A stretch of DNA of 64,000 bases from Flintibacter sp. KGMB00164 (GTDB taxonomy: Bacteria > Bacillota > Clostridia > Oscillospirales > Oscillospiraceae), in NCBI RefSeq assembly GCF_008727735.1, contig NZ_CP044227.1:1995001-2059000 (forward strand), written 5' to 3'. Numbering within the stretch: position 1 is the stretch's first letter; the number at the start of each line of letters is the position of its first letter. Below, piece after piece: positions 42,239-49,570 of this stretch. The position numbers were made by a program, and so were the translations under genes. The notes under the pieces are model-generated. The model did no database searches and had not been told where the DNA came from. It saw only the letters and a list, made by a program, of their open reading frames with translations.

Positions 42239-44851
42239 ATGGATCAAAACTTCTTCCAAAAGACACCCAAGCAGACCTTGGAGCACCTCCAGGTCACCTC
42301 AGACGGTCTCACCAGTGCCCAGGCCGCCCAACGCCTGGCTCAGTACGGTCACAACCAGCTGGCCGAGGGCAAGAAAAAGAGCGTGCTGGCTGTCTTTGCC
42401 GAGCAGTTCAAAGACCTGCTGGTGGCTATTCTGATTGCAGCCGCCCTCATCTCCATGTTCTCCGGCAACATGGAAAGTACCCTGGTTATTTTCGCCGTGC
42501 TCATTATGAACGCCATTCTGGGCACCGTACAGTATTTTAAGGCTGAAAAGTCCCTGGAAAGCCTGAAAGCGATGAGCGCCCCCTCCGCCAAAGTGCTGCG
42601 TGACGGCCAACGCCTGGAGATTCCCAGCGATCAGGTCGTCCCCGGCGATATCATCGAGCTGGAGGCCGGCGACCTTGTGGTGGCCGACGGCCGTCTGCTG
42701 AACTGCTGGTCTCTCAAGGTAAACGAGAGCTCCCTCACCGGTGAGAGCGAAGCGGTGGAAAAGACCAACGAAGCCATTGAGGGCGAGAAGGTCGCCCTGG
42801 GTGACCAGAAGAACATGGTCTTCTCCGGCTCTCTGGTCACCTACGGCCGTGCTGTCATGGTGGTTACCGCCACCGGCATGGACACCCAGCTGGGCCGCAT
42901 CGCCACCCTGATGAATCAGACTCAGCAGCGCAAGACTCCTCTGCAGAAGAACCTGGACGACTTCTCCAGCAAGCTGGCCATGGTCATCATGATCATCTGC
43001 GCTGGCGTCTTCCTCCTGTCTGTCTTCCGCAGCCACATGACCATCCTGGACTCTCTCATGTTCGCCGTGGCTCTGGCCGTTGCCGCCATCCCTGAGGCCC
43101 TCAGCTCCATCGTCACTATCGTGCTGGCCATGGGCACCCAGAAGATGGCCCGTCAGAACGCCATTATCAAGGAGCTGAAAGCGGTGGAGAGCCTGGGCTC
43201 CGTCCAGGTCATCTGCTCCGATAAGACCGGCACCCTCACCCAGAACCGCATGACGGTCCAGAACATCTGGGCCGACGGCGTCCTCACCCGCGGCACCGAC
43301 CTGGAGCTGGCCAACGACGCCCAGCGCACTCTGCTGAAGATCGCTCTGCTGGACAGCGACGCCACCATGGACCACGAGACCGGCGCCTCCGTGGGCGATC
43401 CCACCGAGGTAGCCCTGGTTCAGCTGGGCGGACGCTTCGGTGTAGAGGAGCGTGCCTACCGCACCCAGCACCCCCGTCTGGCCGAGCTGGCCTTTGACTC
43501 CGACCGCAAGCTGATGAGCACCCTGCACAACACCGACGACGGTCCCACCCTGTACACCAAGGGCGCCATCGATGTGCTGCTGGATCGCTCCACCCGGCTG
43601 CTCACCGCCAACGGCCCTGTCCCCATGACTCCCGAGCTCCGCGCCCAGATCCAGCAGGTCAACCGCCAGCAGTCGGAAAATGGTCTGCGGGTGCTGGCTT
43701 TTGCCCTGCGTCCCATGAAGGAGGCCCGTCTGCTCACCCTGGAAGACGAGACCGACTACACCTTCGTGGGCCTCATCTCCATGATTGACCCGCCCCGGCC
43801 TGAGAGCATCCAGGCTGTGGCTGACGCCAAAAAGGCCGGTATCCGTACCGTCATGATCACCGGCGACCACAAGGTCACCGCCACCGCCATTGCCAAGCAG
43901 ATCGGCATCTTCGGTGAGGGCGATATGTCCCTGGACGGCGTGGAGCTGGATTCCATGAGCGACGAGGAGTTGGATCAGAAGCTCCCCCACATCGCTGTCT
44001 ACGCCCGCGTCTCTCCCGAGCATAAGATCCGCATCGTCACCGCCTGGCAGCGCCGGGGCTGCATCGCCGCCATGACCGGTGACGGCGTCAACGACGCCCC
44101 CGCCCTGAAGAAGGCTGACGTGGGTGTGGCCATGGGCATCACCGGCACCGAGGTAAGTAAGGATGCCGCCGCCATGATTCTGGCCGACGACAACTTTGCC
44201 ACCATCGTGAAAGCGGTGCTCAACGGCCGCAGCGTCTATGCCAACATCCGCAACGCCATTCAGTTCCTGCTCTCGGGCAACATGGGCGCCATTCTGGCCG
44301 TCATCTACGCCTCCATTGCCGGGCTGAGCGTCCCCTTCCAGCCGGTACACCTGCTGTTTATCAACCTGCTCACCGACAGTCTGCCCGCCATCGCCCTGGG
44401 CATGGAGCCCGCGCGTCCCGGTCTGATGGACCAGCCTCCCCGCGACCCCAATGCTTCCATGATGGATAAGCCCATGCTCACCCGGGTGTTTGGTCAGGGC
44501 CTGATGATCGGCATCGCCTCCATGGTCGCCTTCTATATCGGTCTGAACCAGTCCGGCCCCGCTCTGGCCAGTACCATGGCCTTTGCCACCCTCACCCTGG
44601 CCCGCCTGTTCCACGGCTTTAACTGCCGCGGCAAGGAGTCCATCATCAAGCTGGGCCTGGGCAGCAACGTGTACTCCCTCATGGCCTTCGGCGTGGGTAT
44701 CCTGCTGCTGGCTCTGGTGCTGTTTGTTCCCGCGATGGAGAGCCTGTTCCTGGTCTCTCCCCTCAACGGCTTTGACCTTCTGTGTGTGCTGGGCCTGGCC
44801 TTTGCTCCTACCCTGCTCATTCAGCTCACCCGCATCTTCCAAGGCCGATAA
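42239..44851 (+). CDS. P-type cation-transporting ATPase (Ca2+/Mn2+ type, P2)
   Basis: 870 residues. It has an actuator motif TGES near 166, phosphorylation motif DKTGTLTQN near 328, TGDGVNDAPAL near 615 and about ten transmembrane helices. In M4 the ion-site Glu is in AAIPEAL, and M6 has NLLTDSLP with Asn and Asp. M5 reads SGNMGAI where SERCA has a Glu, so only one cation site remains, as in SPCA pumps that carry Ca2+ and Mn2+. With the Mn2+ riboswitch upstream, Mn2+ efflux is the likeliest role. Start ATG 42239 has a modest AAAGG ribosome-binding site. Confidence 0.9.
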   Translation: MDQNFFQKTPKQTLEHLQVTSDGLTSAQAAQRLAQYGHNQLAEGKKKSVLAVFAEQFKDLLVAILIAAALISMFSGNMESTLVIFAVLIMNAILGTVQYFKAEKSLESLKAMSAPSAKVLRDGQRLEIPSDQVVPGDIIELEAGDLVVADGRLLNCWSLKVNESSLTGESEAVEKTNEAIEGEKVALGDQKNMVFSGSLVTYGRAVMVVTATGMDTQLGRIATLMNQTQQRKTPLQKNLDDFSSKLAMVIMIICAGVFLLSVFRSHMTILDSLMFAVALAVAAIPEALSSIVTIVLAMGTQKMARQNAIIKELKAVESLGSVQVICSDKTGTLTQNRMTVQNIWADGVLTRGTDLELANDAQRTLLKIALLDSDATMDHETGASVGDPTEVALVQLGGRFGVEERAYRTQHPRLAELAFDSDRKLMSTLHNTDDGPTLYTKGAIDVLLDRSTRLLTANGPVPMTPELRAQIQQVNRQQSENGLRVLAFALRPMKEARLLTLEDETDYTFVGLISMIDPPRPESIQAVADAKKAGIRTVMITGDHKVTATAIAKQIGIFGEGDMSLDGVELDSMSDEELDQKLPHIAVYARVSPEHKIRIVTAWQRRGCIAAMTGDGVNDAPALKKADVGVAMGITGTEVSKDAAAMILADDNFATIVKAVLNGRSVYANIRNAIQFLLSGNMGAILAVIYASIAGLSVPFQPVHLLFINLLTDSLPAIALGMEPARPGLMDQPPRDPNASMMDKPMLTRVFGQGLMIGIASMVAFYIGLNQSGPALASTMAFATLTLARLFHGFNCRGKESIIKLGLGSNVYSLMAFGVGILLLALVLFVPAMESLFLVSPLNGFDLLCVLGLAFAPTLLIQLTRIFQGR

Positions 44852-44927
44852 AATCCAATAGAATAAATGGTTCCCCAATTCTGACCTTTCTCATAGGTCA
44901 CTCTTTAAAAGCCATTGAATGATTAGG

Positions 44928-44970
44928 AAAACAGGCGGACAGCTTTGCGCTGTCCGCCTGTTTTATTTTA
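44928..44970. terminator. Terminator after the P-type ATPase gene
   Basis: 16-bp stem (arms 44928-44943 and 44949-44964, core CAGGCGGACAGC) followed by TTTTATTTTA. It also lies directly behind the reverse-strand remnant that ends at 44968. Confidence 0.88.
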
Positions 44971-45158
44971 TGCCGGGTGGCCTTTGCCCCCCATATCGAG
45001 ACCACTGAGGTTGTCCTCCTCCAGCTTTGCGATAAGCCGCAGCATCGGGATGGGGGTGTCTGTATCCAAGCAGTCCTGCGCTTCCTTATTGTCACACCTG
45101 GTCCATAGGCAATCCTTCTTTTTCAAACCGGCCGTTATCCCTGGAGGATGGAAACGTT
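44968..45158 (-). pseudogene. Possible 3' remnant of a decayed gene
   Basis: On the minus strand a protein-like C-terminus (DTDTPIPMLRLIAKLEED, then LSGLDMGGKGHPA) runs to a TAA at 44968, right before a strong terminator. Upstream, protein-like sequence (NGRFEKEGLPMDQV) continues in another frame, with a stop and frameshift near 45100, and no start or ribosome-binding site follows. This fits a gene that lost its 5' part, but the pieces are short and I cannot name the family. Confidence 0.35.
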
Positions 45159-45255
45159 CATTTTTTGTTCACGAAAAACACTGCCGTAATTAAGCTTCAA
45201 TTATGTTTTGGTTTTTACACTGGTTTTACGATATCCAAACAAGGAGGCCTCGCCT

Positions 45256-45972
45256 GTGAAGAACCAAATGACCTTTCAACGATATGAATTCAAATATTTG
45301 ATGGATTACCGTCAGCTGAAAGCCGTACTGACTGCTATGGATCCCCATATGGTGCCCGACGAGTACAGCCACAGCTCGATCCGGAATCTTTATCTGGATA
45401 CACCGAATTACCGGCTTATTCGCCGCAGTCTGGAGAAACCCATCTACAAAGAAAAACTCCGTGTGCGCAGTTACGGTCAGGCTGGAGAACACGATCCGGT
45501 GTTTATGGAACTGAAAAAGAAGTATCTCTCGGTAGTGTATAAACGTCGCATCTCCATTCCACAGGATCAGGCGATGGCATGTATCGACGGGAGACGGCCC
45601 TGGCAGAATAGTCAAATCGGCAGAGAGCTGTCCTATACCATGGACTTTTATCAGGCCCTGCGTCCGGCGGTGTTCCTCTCCTATGAGCGGGACTCTTTCC
45701 GCGGGATAGAGGACGAGGATCTTCGGATAACCTTTGACAGCGAAATCCGATACCGTCAGGAGGAGCTGACGCTGGATTCCGATACATGGGGGATACCCAT
45801 CCTGCCGCCTGGCCAGGTACTCATGGAATTGAAGGTGGCCGGAGGCCTGCCCCTGTGGATGGCACACGTTCTTTCGGAGCAAGGGATCTTCAAGACCTCT
45901 TTTTCCAAATACGGTGCTGCCTATCAGGACATTATGCTCAACAGACAGAGAGGAGAAAGAAAATATGCTTGA
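45256..45972 (+). CDS. VTC-domain (polyphosphate polymerase-like) protein
   Basis: 238 residues, cytoplasmic. It contains the triphosphate-tunnel residues of the VTC/CYTH fold: RYEFKYLM near the N-terminus, RNLYLDTPNYRLIRRSLEKP, YKEKLRVRSYG, FMELKKKYLSVVYKRR and the late VLMELKV. In yeast Vtc4 this domain makes polyphosphate; bacterial copies beside DUF4956 proteins are uncharacterised. The start is a GTG at 45256, behind AAGGAGG with 8-nt spacing; the upstream ATG at 45208 has no ribosome-binding site. The stop overlaps the next gene by 8 bp. Confidence 0.85.
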   Translation: MKNQMTFQRYEFKYLMDYRQLKAVLTAMDPHMVPDEYSHSSIRNLYLDTPNYRLIRRSLEKPIYKEKLRVRSYGQAGEHDPVFMELKKKYLSVVYKRRISIPQDQAMACIDGRRPWQNSQIGRELSYTMDFYQALRPAVFLSYERDSFRGIEDEDLRITFDSEIRYRQEELTLDSDTWGIPILPPGQVLMELKVAGGLPLWMAHVLSEQGIFKTSFSKYGAAYQDIMLNRQRGERKYA

Positions 45973-46660
45973 TACTGTATTTCGCGGACTGTTTGATACC
46001 GCCCTGACCGATACCATTGCTCCCGGAAACTTTCTTCTCTGTGTGGGCATTTCTCTGATTCTGGGACTGCTGCTGTGCGCCATGACTGGATGGCAGTCCC
46101 GCAGCAGCCGCAGCCTCACAATTACCCTGGCTCTTTTGCCAGCGGTAGTATGCGTGGTCATTATGATGGTCAACGGCAATGTGGGCACCGGCGTAGCGGT
46201 AGCTGGTGCCTTCAGCTTGGTACGTTTCCGTTCTGCCCCTGGCACCGCCCGGGAGATCTCGGCCATCTTTGTGGCCATGGGCACAGGCCTGATCGCCGGC
46301 ATGGGATATCTGGCCTACGCAACTCTGTTTGCTCTGATTCTCGGTGCAGCCACTATGGCATACACCGCTTTCAGCCTTCGTCCCCGGAACAGCGGCCCTG
46401 CCTGCCGCACCCTCCACATTACTGTGCCTGAAGATTTAGACTATATCGGTGTCTTTGAGCCGGTTCTCGACGAATATACCCGGCAATATAACCTCACCCA
46501 GGTGAAAACTACCAACATGGGAAGTCTGTTCAAGCTGACCTACGATGTAACCATGAAAGACACCTGCCTGGAAAAAAGACTGATCGACCAACTTCGTCTG
46601 CGCAACGGCAACCTGGAGATCTCTCTGGGACATCAGGACAATGCCGTAGCCACCCTGTAA
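45965..46660 (+). CDS. DUF4956 domain membrane protein
   Basis: 231 residues. Four transmembrane helices lie in the first 140 residues, with the family-typical GNVGTGVAVAGAFSLVRFRS and GTAREISAIFVAMGTGLIAG; a soluble C-terminal domain follows (about 150-231). DUF4956 proteins are membrane partners of VTC-domain proteins in many Firmicutes, suggesting a channel or translocator for the polymer or a regulator of it (inference). ATG 45965 follows AGAGGAGAAAG within the end of the VTC gene. Confidence 0.85.
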   Translation: MLDTVFRGLFDTALTDTIAPGNFLLCVGISLILGLLLCAMTGWQSRSSRSLTITLALLPAVVCVVIMMVNGNVGTGVAVAGAFSLVRFRSAPGTAREISAIFVAMGTGLIAGMGYLAYATLFALILGAATMAYTAFSLRPRNSGPACRTLHITVPEDLDYIGVFEPVLDEYTRQYNLTQVKTTNMGSLFKLTYDVTMKDTCLEKRLIDQLRLRNGNLEISLGHQDNAVATL

Positions 46661-46675
46661 AAAGGAGATGATACG

Positions 46676-48367
46676 ATGAAACAAACAAAGCGCGGACTTA
46701 CCGCCGTTTTGCTGTGTGGCCTGCTGGTTCTCAGCGGCTGCGGAGCACAGAACACAGCGCAGGACACGTCCAATACAGGAACCGTTTCCTCTGAGGATAT
46801 GACGGCCACCACAGTATCCACCATCGACACAGCCGAAATATTCAGTGACCGGGATCTGGCAGGAACCTATGACGAGAGTGAGGCCATTGACATACAACTG
46901 AATGGAAACACCGCCTCCTGCGATTCCAATTCTGTTGTCATCGACGGCGGTACCATCACCATCACAGCCGAGGGGATCTACCGCATTTCGGGTACTCTTA
47001 CGGATGGACAAATCGTGGTAGATGCCGGCGATACGGAAAAGGTTCAACTGGTGCTGGCGGGAGCAGACATTACCAGCTCCACCTCCGCTGCCATCTACGC
47101 TTTGGAGGCTGACAAGGTCTTCATTACTTCAGCGGAGAACACGGAGAATACCCTGACCAACGGTGGGGAGTATGTTGCTATCGATGACAATAATATCGAT
47201 TCAGTAATCTTTGCCAAAACTGACCTAACCCTCAATGGCTCCGGCAGCCTGACCATCAACGCCCAGGCCGGTCATGGCGTCGTATCCAAGGACGACCTGC
47301 TCATTACCGGCGGAAACTATACCATCACCTCCGCCAGCCACGGCCTGTCAGGCAAAGACTGTGTCGCCATTGCAGACGGTGTTTTGACTATTACCTCTGG
47401 CAAGGACGGTATCCATGCGGAGAACAGCGACGATCTCACTTTAGGATGGCTCTATATCAAGGATGGCAGCTTCACCATCCTCTCTCAGGGAGATGCCGTC
47501 AGTGCCATAGGAGCCCTTCAGATTGACGGCGGCACCTTTAATCTATCTACCGGAGAGGGCAGTGCCAGCGTAGAGATGACCAGCAGTGACCAGTTTGCCG
47601 GCGGCCAGCGGGGCGGCTGGACAAACCAGACCACCGCTCCTGACACCCAGACCACTTCCACCACCCAGACGGAGGAGGATTCCACCAGCCAGAAGGGTAT
47701 TAAAGGTGAGAACACCTATGCCATCAACGGCGGCACTTTCACCATCGACAGCGCAGATGACTGCCTTCATTCGGGAGGAGAAATGGCGATTGCCGCGGGA
47801 GAGTTTACCCTGAGCAGCGGAGATGATGCCATCCACTGCGATGACGCCCTCACCATTCAAAGCGGCACCTTTACCATCTCCTACTGCTATGAAGGCATTG
47901 AAGGTCTGTCTATCACCATTGAGGACGGTGTGTTTGATATCACATCCAATGACGACGGCCTCAATGCCGGCGGTGGGGCAGACAGCTCTGGCTTTAGCGG
48001 ATTTGGCGCCCGACAGCAGGACACCTTTACCGCCAGCTCCAACTGCTTTATTATGATTAACGGCGGTACATTTACCATCGTATCCACCGGTGACTGCGTG
48101 GACTCCAACGGCAGTCTTACCATCAACGGCGGTACACTGGCTCTCACCTGCAACGGCAGCGGAAACACCGCTATTGATTGTGACGGTGCCTATGCCAACA
48201 ACGGCGGCGATATTGCCACCAACGATGGCTCGGAGACCAACCCCGGCCAGATGAGCGGCGGCCGCGGCGGAATGGGCGATCAAGCCGGTACAGATGGCCG
48301 CGGTGGTGTTCGTGGTCAAGATAGTACGGCAGCCTCGGGAGAACTGGGGCAAACATCTGGGACATAA
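46676..48367 (+). CDS. Lipoprotein with Cthe_2159-type carbohydrate-binding beta-helix
   Basis: 563 residues. The signal peptide ends in LSGC (lipidated Cys22). From about 70 to 520 the protein is made of short parallel beta-helix turns such as IDGGTITITAEGIYRISG, ADKVFITSAENTENTLTNGG and repeated INGGTFTI-like turns, the pattern of the Cthe_2159 family that binds acidic polysaccharides such as pectin with Ca2+. A Thr/Gln-rich linker interrupts the repeats near 315-335, and the C-terminus is Gly-rich. Third gene of the VTC-DUF4956 operon; ribosome-binding site AAAGGAG. Confidence 0.85.
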   Translation: MKQTKRGLTAVLLCGLLVLSGCGAQNTAQDTSNTGTVSSEDMTATTVSTIDTAEIFSDRDLAGTYDESEAIDIQLNGNTASCDSNSVVIDGGTITITAEGIYRISGTLTDGQIVVDAGDTEKVQLVLAGADITSSTSAAIYALEADKVFITSAENTENTLTNGGEYVAIDDNNIDSVIFAKTDLTLNGSGSLTINAQAGHGVVSKDDLLITGGNYTITSASHGLSGKDCVAIADGVLTITSGKDGIHAENSDDLTLGWLYIKDGSFTILSQGDAVSAIGALQIDGGTFNLSTGEGSASVEMTSSDQFAGGQRGGWTNQTTAPDTQTTSTTQTEEDSTSQKGIKGENTYAINGGTFTIDSADDCLHSGGEMAIAAGEFTLSSGDDAIHCDDALTIQSGTFTISYCYEGIEGLSITIEDGVFDITSNDDGLNAGGGADSSGFSGFGARQQDTFTASSNCFIMINGGTFTIVSTGDCVDSNGSLTINGGTLALTCNGSGNTAIDCDGAYANNGGDIATNDGSETNPGQMSGGRGGMGDQAGTDGRGGVRGQDSTAASGELGQTSGT

Positions 48368-48453
48368 TTCTGCACAGACTCTATCTGACAAGATGGCCAA
48401 CATTCATACATGTGCTGTCCCGCATGCTTTAATTTCCCTCATACATAGTACTA

Positions 48454-48486
48454 AGCCCCATAGGTTCGCATTGTACCTATGGGGCT
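48454..48486. terminator. Bidirectional terminator between the lipoprotein and macrodomain genes
   Basis: 12-bp stem AGCCCCATAGGT with ACCTATGGGGCT and a 9-nt loop between convergent genes. The U-run is weak on both sides. Confidence 0.65.
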
Positions 48487-48504
48487 ACATATTTGAGATC
48501 TATT

Positions 48505-49014
48505 TTATTTCTGCCAGAGATCGGGATACTTTTCCTGGGCAATTTGGACCACCACACGGTCAAAGAGCACCAGGATCACCTGCATGTCGTGCTCCTGCAA
48601 AAAGGCCTGAATGGTCTCTACTGCCACTTCCAGGGCCTGGTCTTTGGGATATCCATACACCCCAGCAGAGATCAGTGGGAAGGCCACCGAGGCACACCCT
48701 TTCTCCCAGGCCAGCTTCAGGCTGGTACGGTAGCAGGAAACCAGCTTCTCCCGCTCACCCCGCTGCCCGCCATGCCAGATGGGCCCCACGGTGTGGATCA
48801 CATACCGGCAGGGCAGCTGGTAGGCCTGGGTAACTTTGGCCTCTCCCGTCTCACAACCGCCCAAGGTCCGGCACTCCGCCAGCAGCTCCGGCCCGGCGGC
48901 CCGATGAATGGCGCCGTCCACGCCGCCTCCCCCCAGCAGAGAATGGTTGGCGGCATTGACGATGGCATCCACCTTCAACTGGGTAATATCCGCCTTCTGC
49001 ATTTCCAGGGACAT
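48505..49014 (-). CDS. Macrodomain O-acetyl-ADP-ribose deacetylase-like protein
   Basis: 169 residues, single macrodomain. It shows [21 protein letters not shown], the ribose-binding loop [14 protein letters not shown] near 37-50, the TGEAKVT segment and the phosphate loop ISAGVYGYP near 119-127. It is close to the MacroD/YmdB type that hydrolyses O-acetyl-ADP-ribose or mono-ADP-ribose. The ATG at 49014 has AGGAGGTGG before it; an upstream in-frame ATG at 49056 has none. Single gene with its own promoter. Confidence 0.92.
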   Translation of the reverse strand: MSLEMQKADITQLKVDAIVNAANHSLLGGGGVDGAIHRAAGPELLAECRTLGGCETGEAKVTQAYQLPCRYVIHTVGPIWHGGQRGEREKLVSCYRTSLKLAWEKGCASVAFPLISAGVYGYPKDQALEVAVETIQAFLQEHDMQVILVLFDRVVVQIAQEKYPDLWQK

Positions 49015-49044
49015 ATCCCCACCTCCTGTTATGATGTTAGGATC

Positions 49045-49073
49045 ATTGTATCCCATTCTCTCTCAAAAGACAA
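49045..49073 (-). promoter_or_regulatory. Promoter of the macrodomain gene
   Basis: Minus strand TTGTCT (49073-49068), 17-bp spacer, TACAAT (49050-49045), about 30 bp before the start. Confidence 0.75.
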
Positions 49074-49083
49074 CCAGCACAAG

Positions 49084-49124
49084 AAAAGGCCGGAGAACTT
49101 CCCCAGGAAGCTCTCCGGCCTTTT
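49084..49124 (-). terminator. Terminator after the 34-residue membrane peptide gene
   Basis: 19-bp arms with one mismatch (core AAAAGGCCGGAGA) closing a 3-nt loop; on the minus strand the second arm ends in TTTTC. Confidence 0.82.
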
Positions 49125-49144
49125 GTTCTTATATCGTTACGTCA

Positions 49145-49249
49145 TTAAGCGTGGTGCTTGACGCCCAGGTTCTCAGACTGGAAAGCCCACAGCATACCAA
49201 CCACGACAACCAGCATCCCAGCAACGCTGAGCACATCATTCAGGACCAT
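49145..49249 (-). CDS. 34-residue single-helix membrane peptide
   Basis: A short gene with every control element: promoter 49280-49308, ribosome-binding site AAGGAG 9 nt before the ATG, and a dedicated terminator at 49084-49124. The product begins MVLNDVLSVAGMLVVVVGML, one transmembrane helix, and has a short polar tail ending VKHHA. No Cys or known toxin motif. It could be a small subunit of a membrane complex, a type I toxin-like peptide or a stress peptide; sequence alone does not decide. The frame extends upstream to 49360, but that part lacks a start with a ribosome-binding site. Confidence 0.65.
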   Translation of the reverse strand: MVLNDVLSVAGMLVVVVGMLWAFQSENLGVKHHA

Positions 49250-49279
49250 TTTGCTCAACTCCTTTCTCCTTATGTCACT

Positions 49280-49308
49280 AGCATAGTCGGAGAGCTGAAA
49301 ACAGTCAA
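49280..49308 (-). promoter_or_regulatory. Promoter of the 34-residue peptide gene
   Basis: Minus strand TTGACT (49308-49303), 17-bp spacer, TATGCT (49285-49280), 30 bp upstream of the start codon. Confidence 0.75.
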
Positions 49309-49309
49309 T

Positions 49310-49515
49310 GTACGATATTACAATCTCTGCCATGGAAAATACAGGCTGTTTTGTGCACATTTTCAGTTATTTTCAATAATGGTATAAATCCAACTATTTT
49401 AATCAATTTATATCACATTTTTAACATTTTCTTAGCGATGAATCATATTTTCCATATATATTCCAATATTGCATGGATCTGTGTTTTTCATATCTTGTAG
49501 GATATGTGACGCATA
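49310..49515. other. AT-rich spacer between the small peptide promoter and the rpoC terminator
   Basis: About 205 nt, much more AT-rich than the surroundings, with no supportable gene, tRNA or aptamer. It may contain further regulatory DNA for the peptide gene. Confidence 0.4.
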
Positions 49516-49519
49516 AAAA

Positions 49520-49548
49520 TCGGGACGCCGCATTCTGCGGCGTCCCGA
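49520..49548 (-). terminator. Terminator of the rpoBC operon
   Basis: 12-bp stem TCGGGACGCCGC with its complement, 5-nt loop, followed on the minus strand by TTTTTATGC; 22 bp past the rpoC stop. Confidence 0.92.
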
Positions 49549-49570
49549 TAAAACAGGGCTTTATTTAAAC

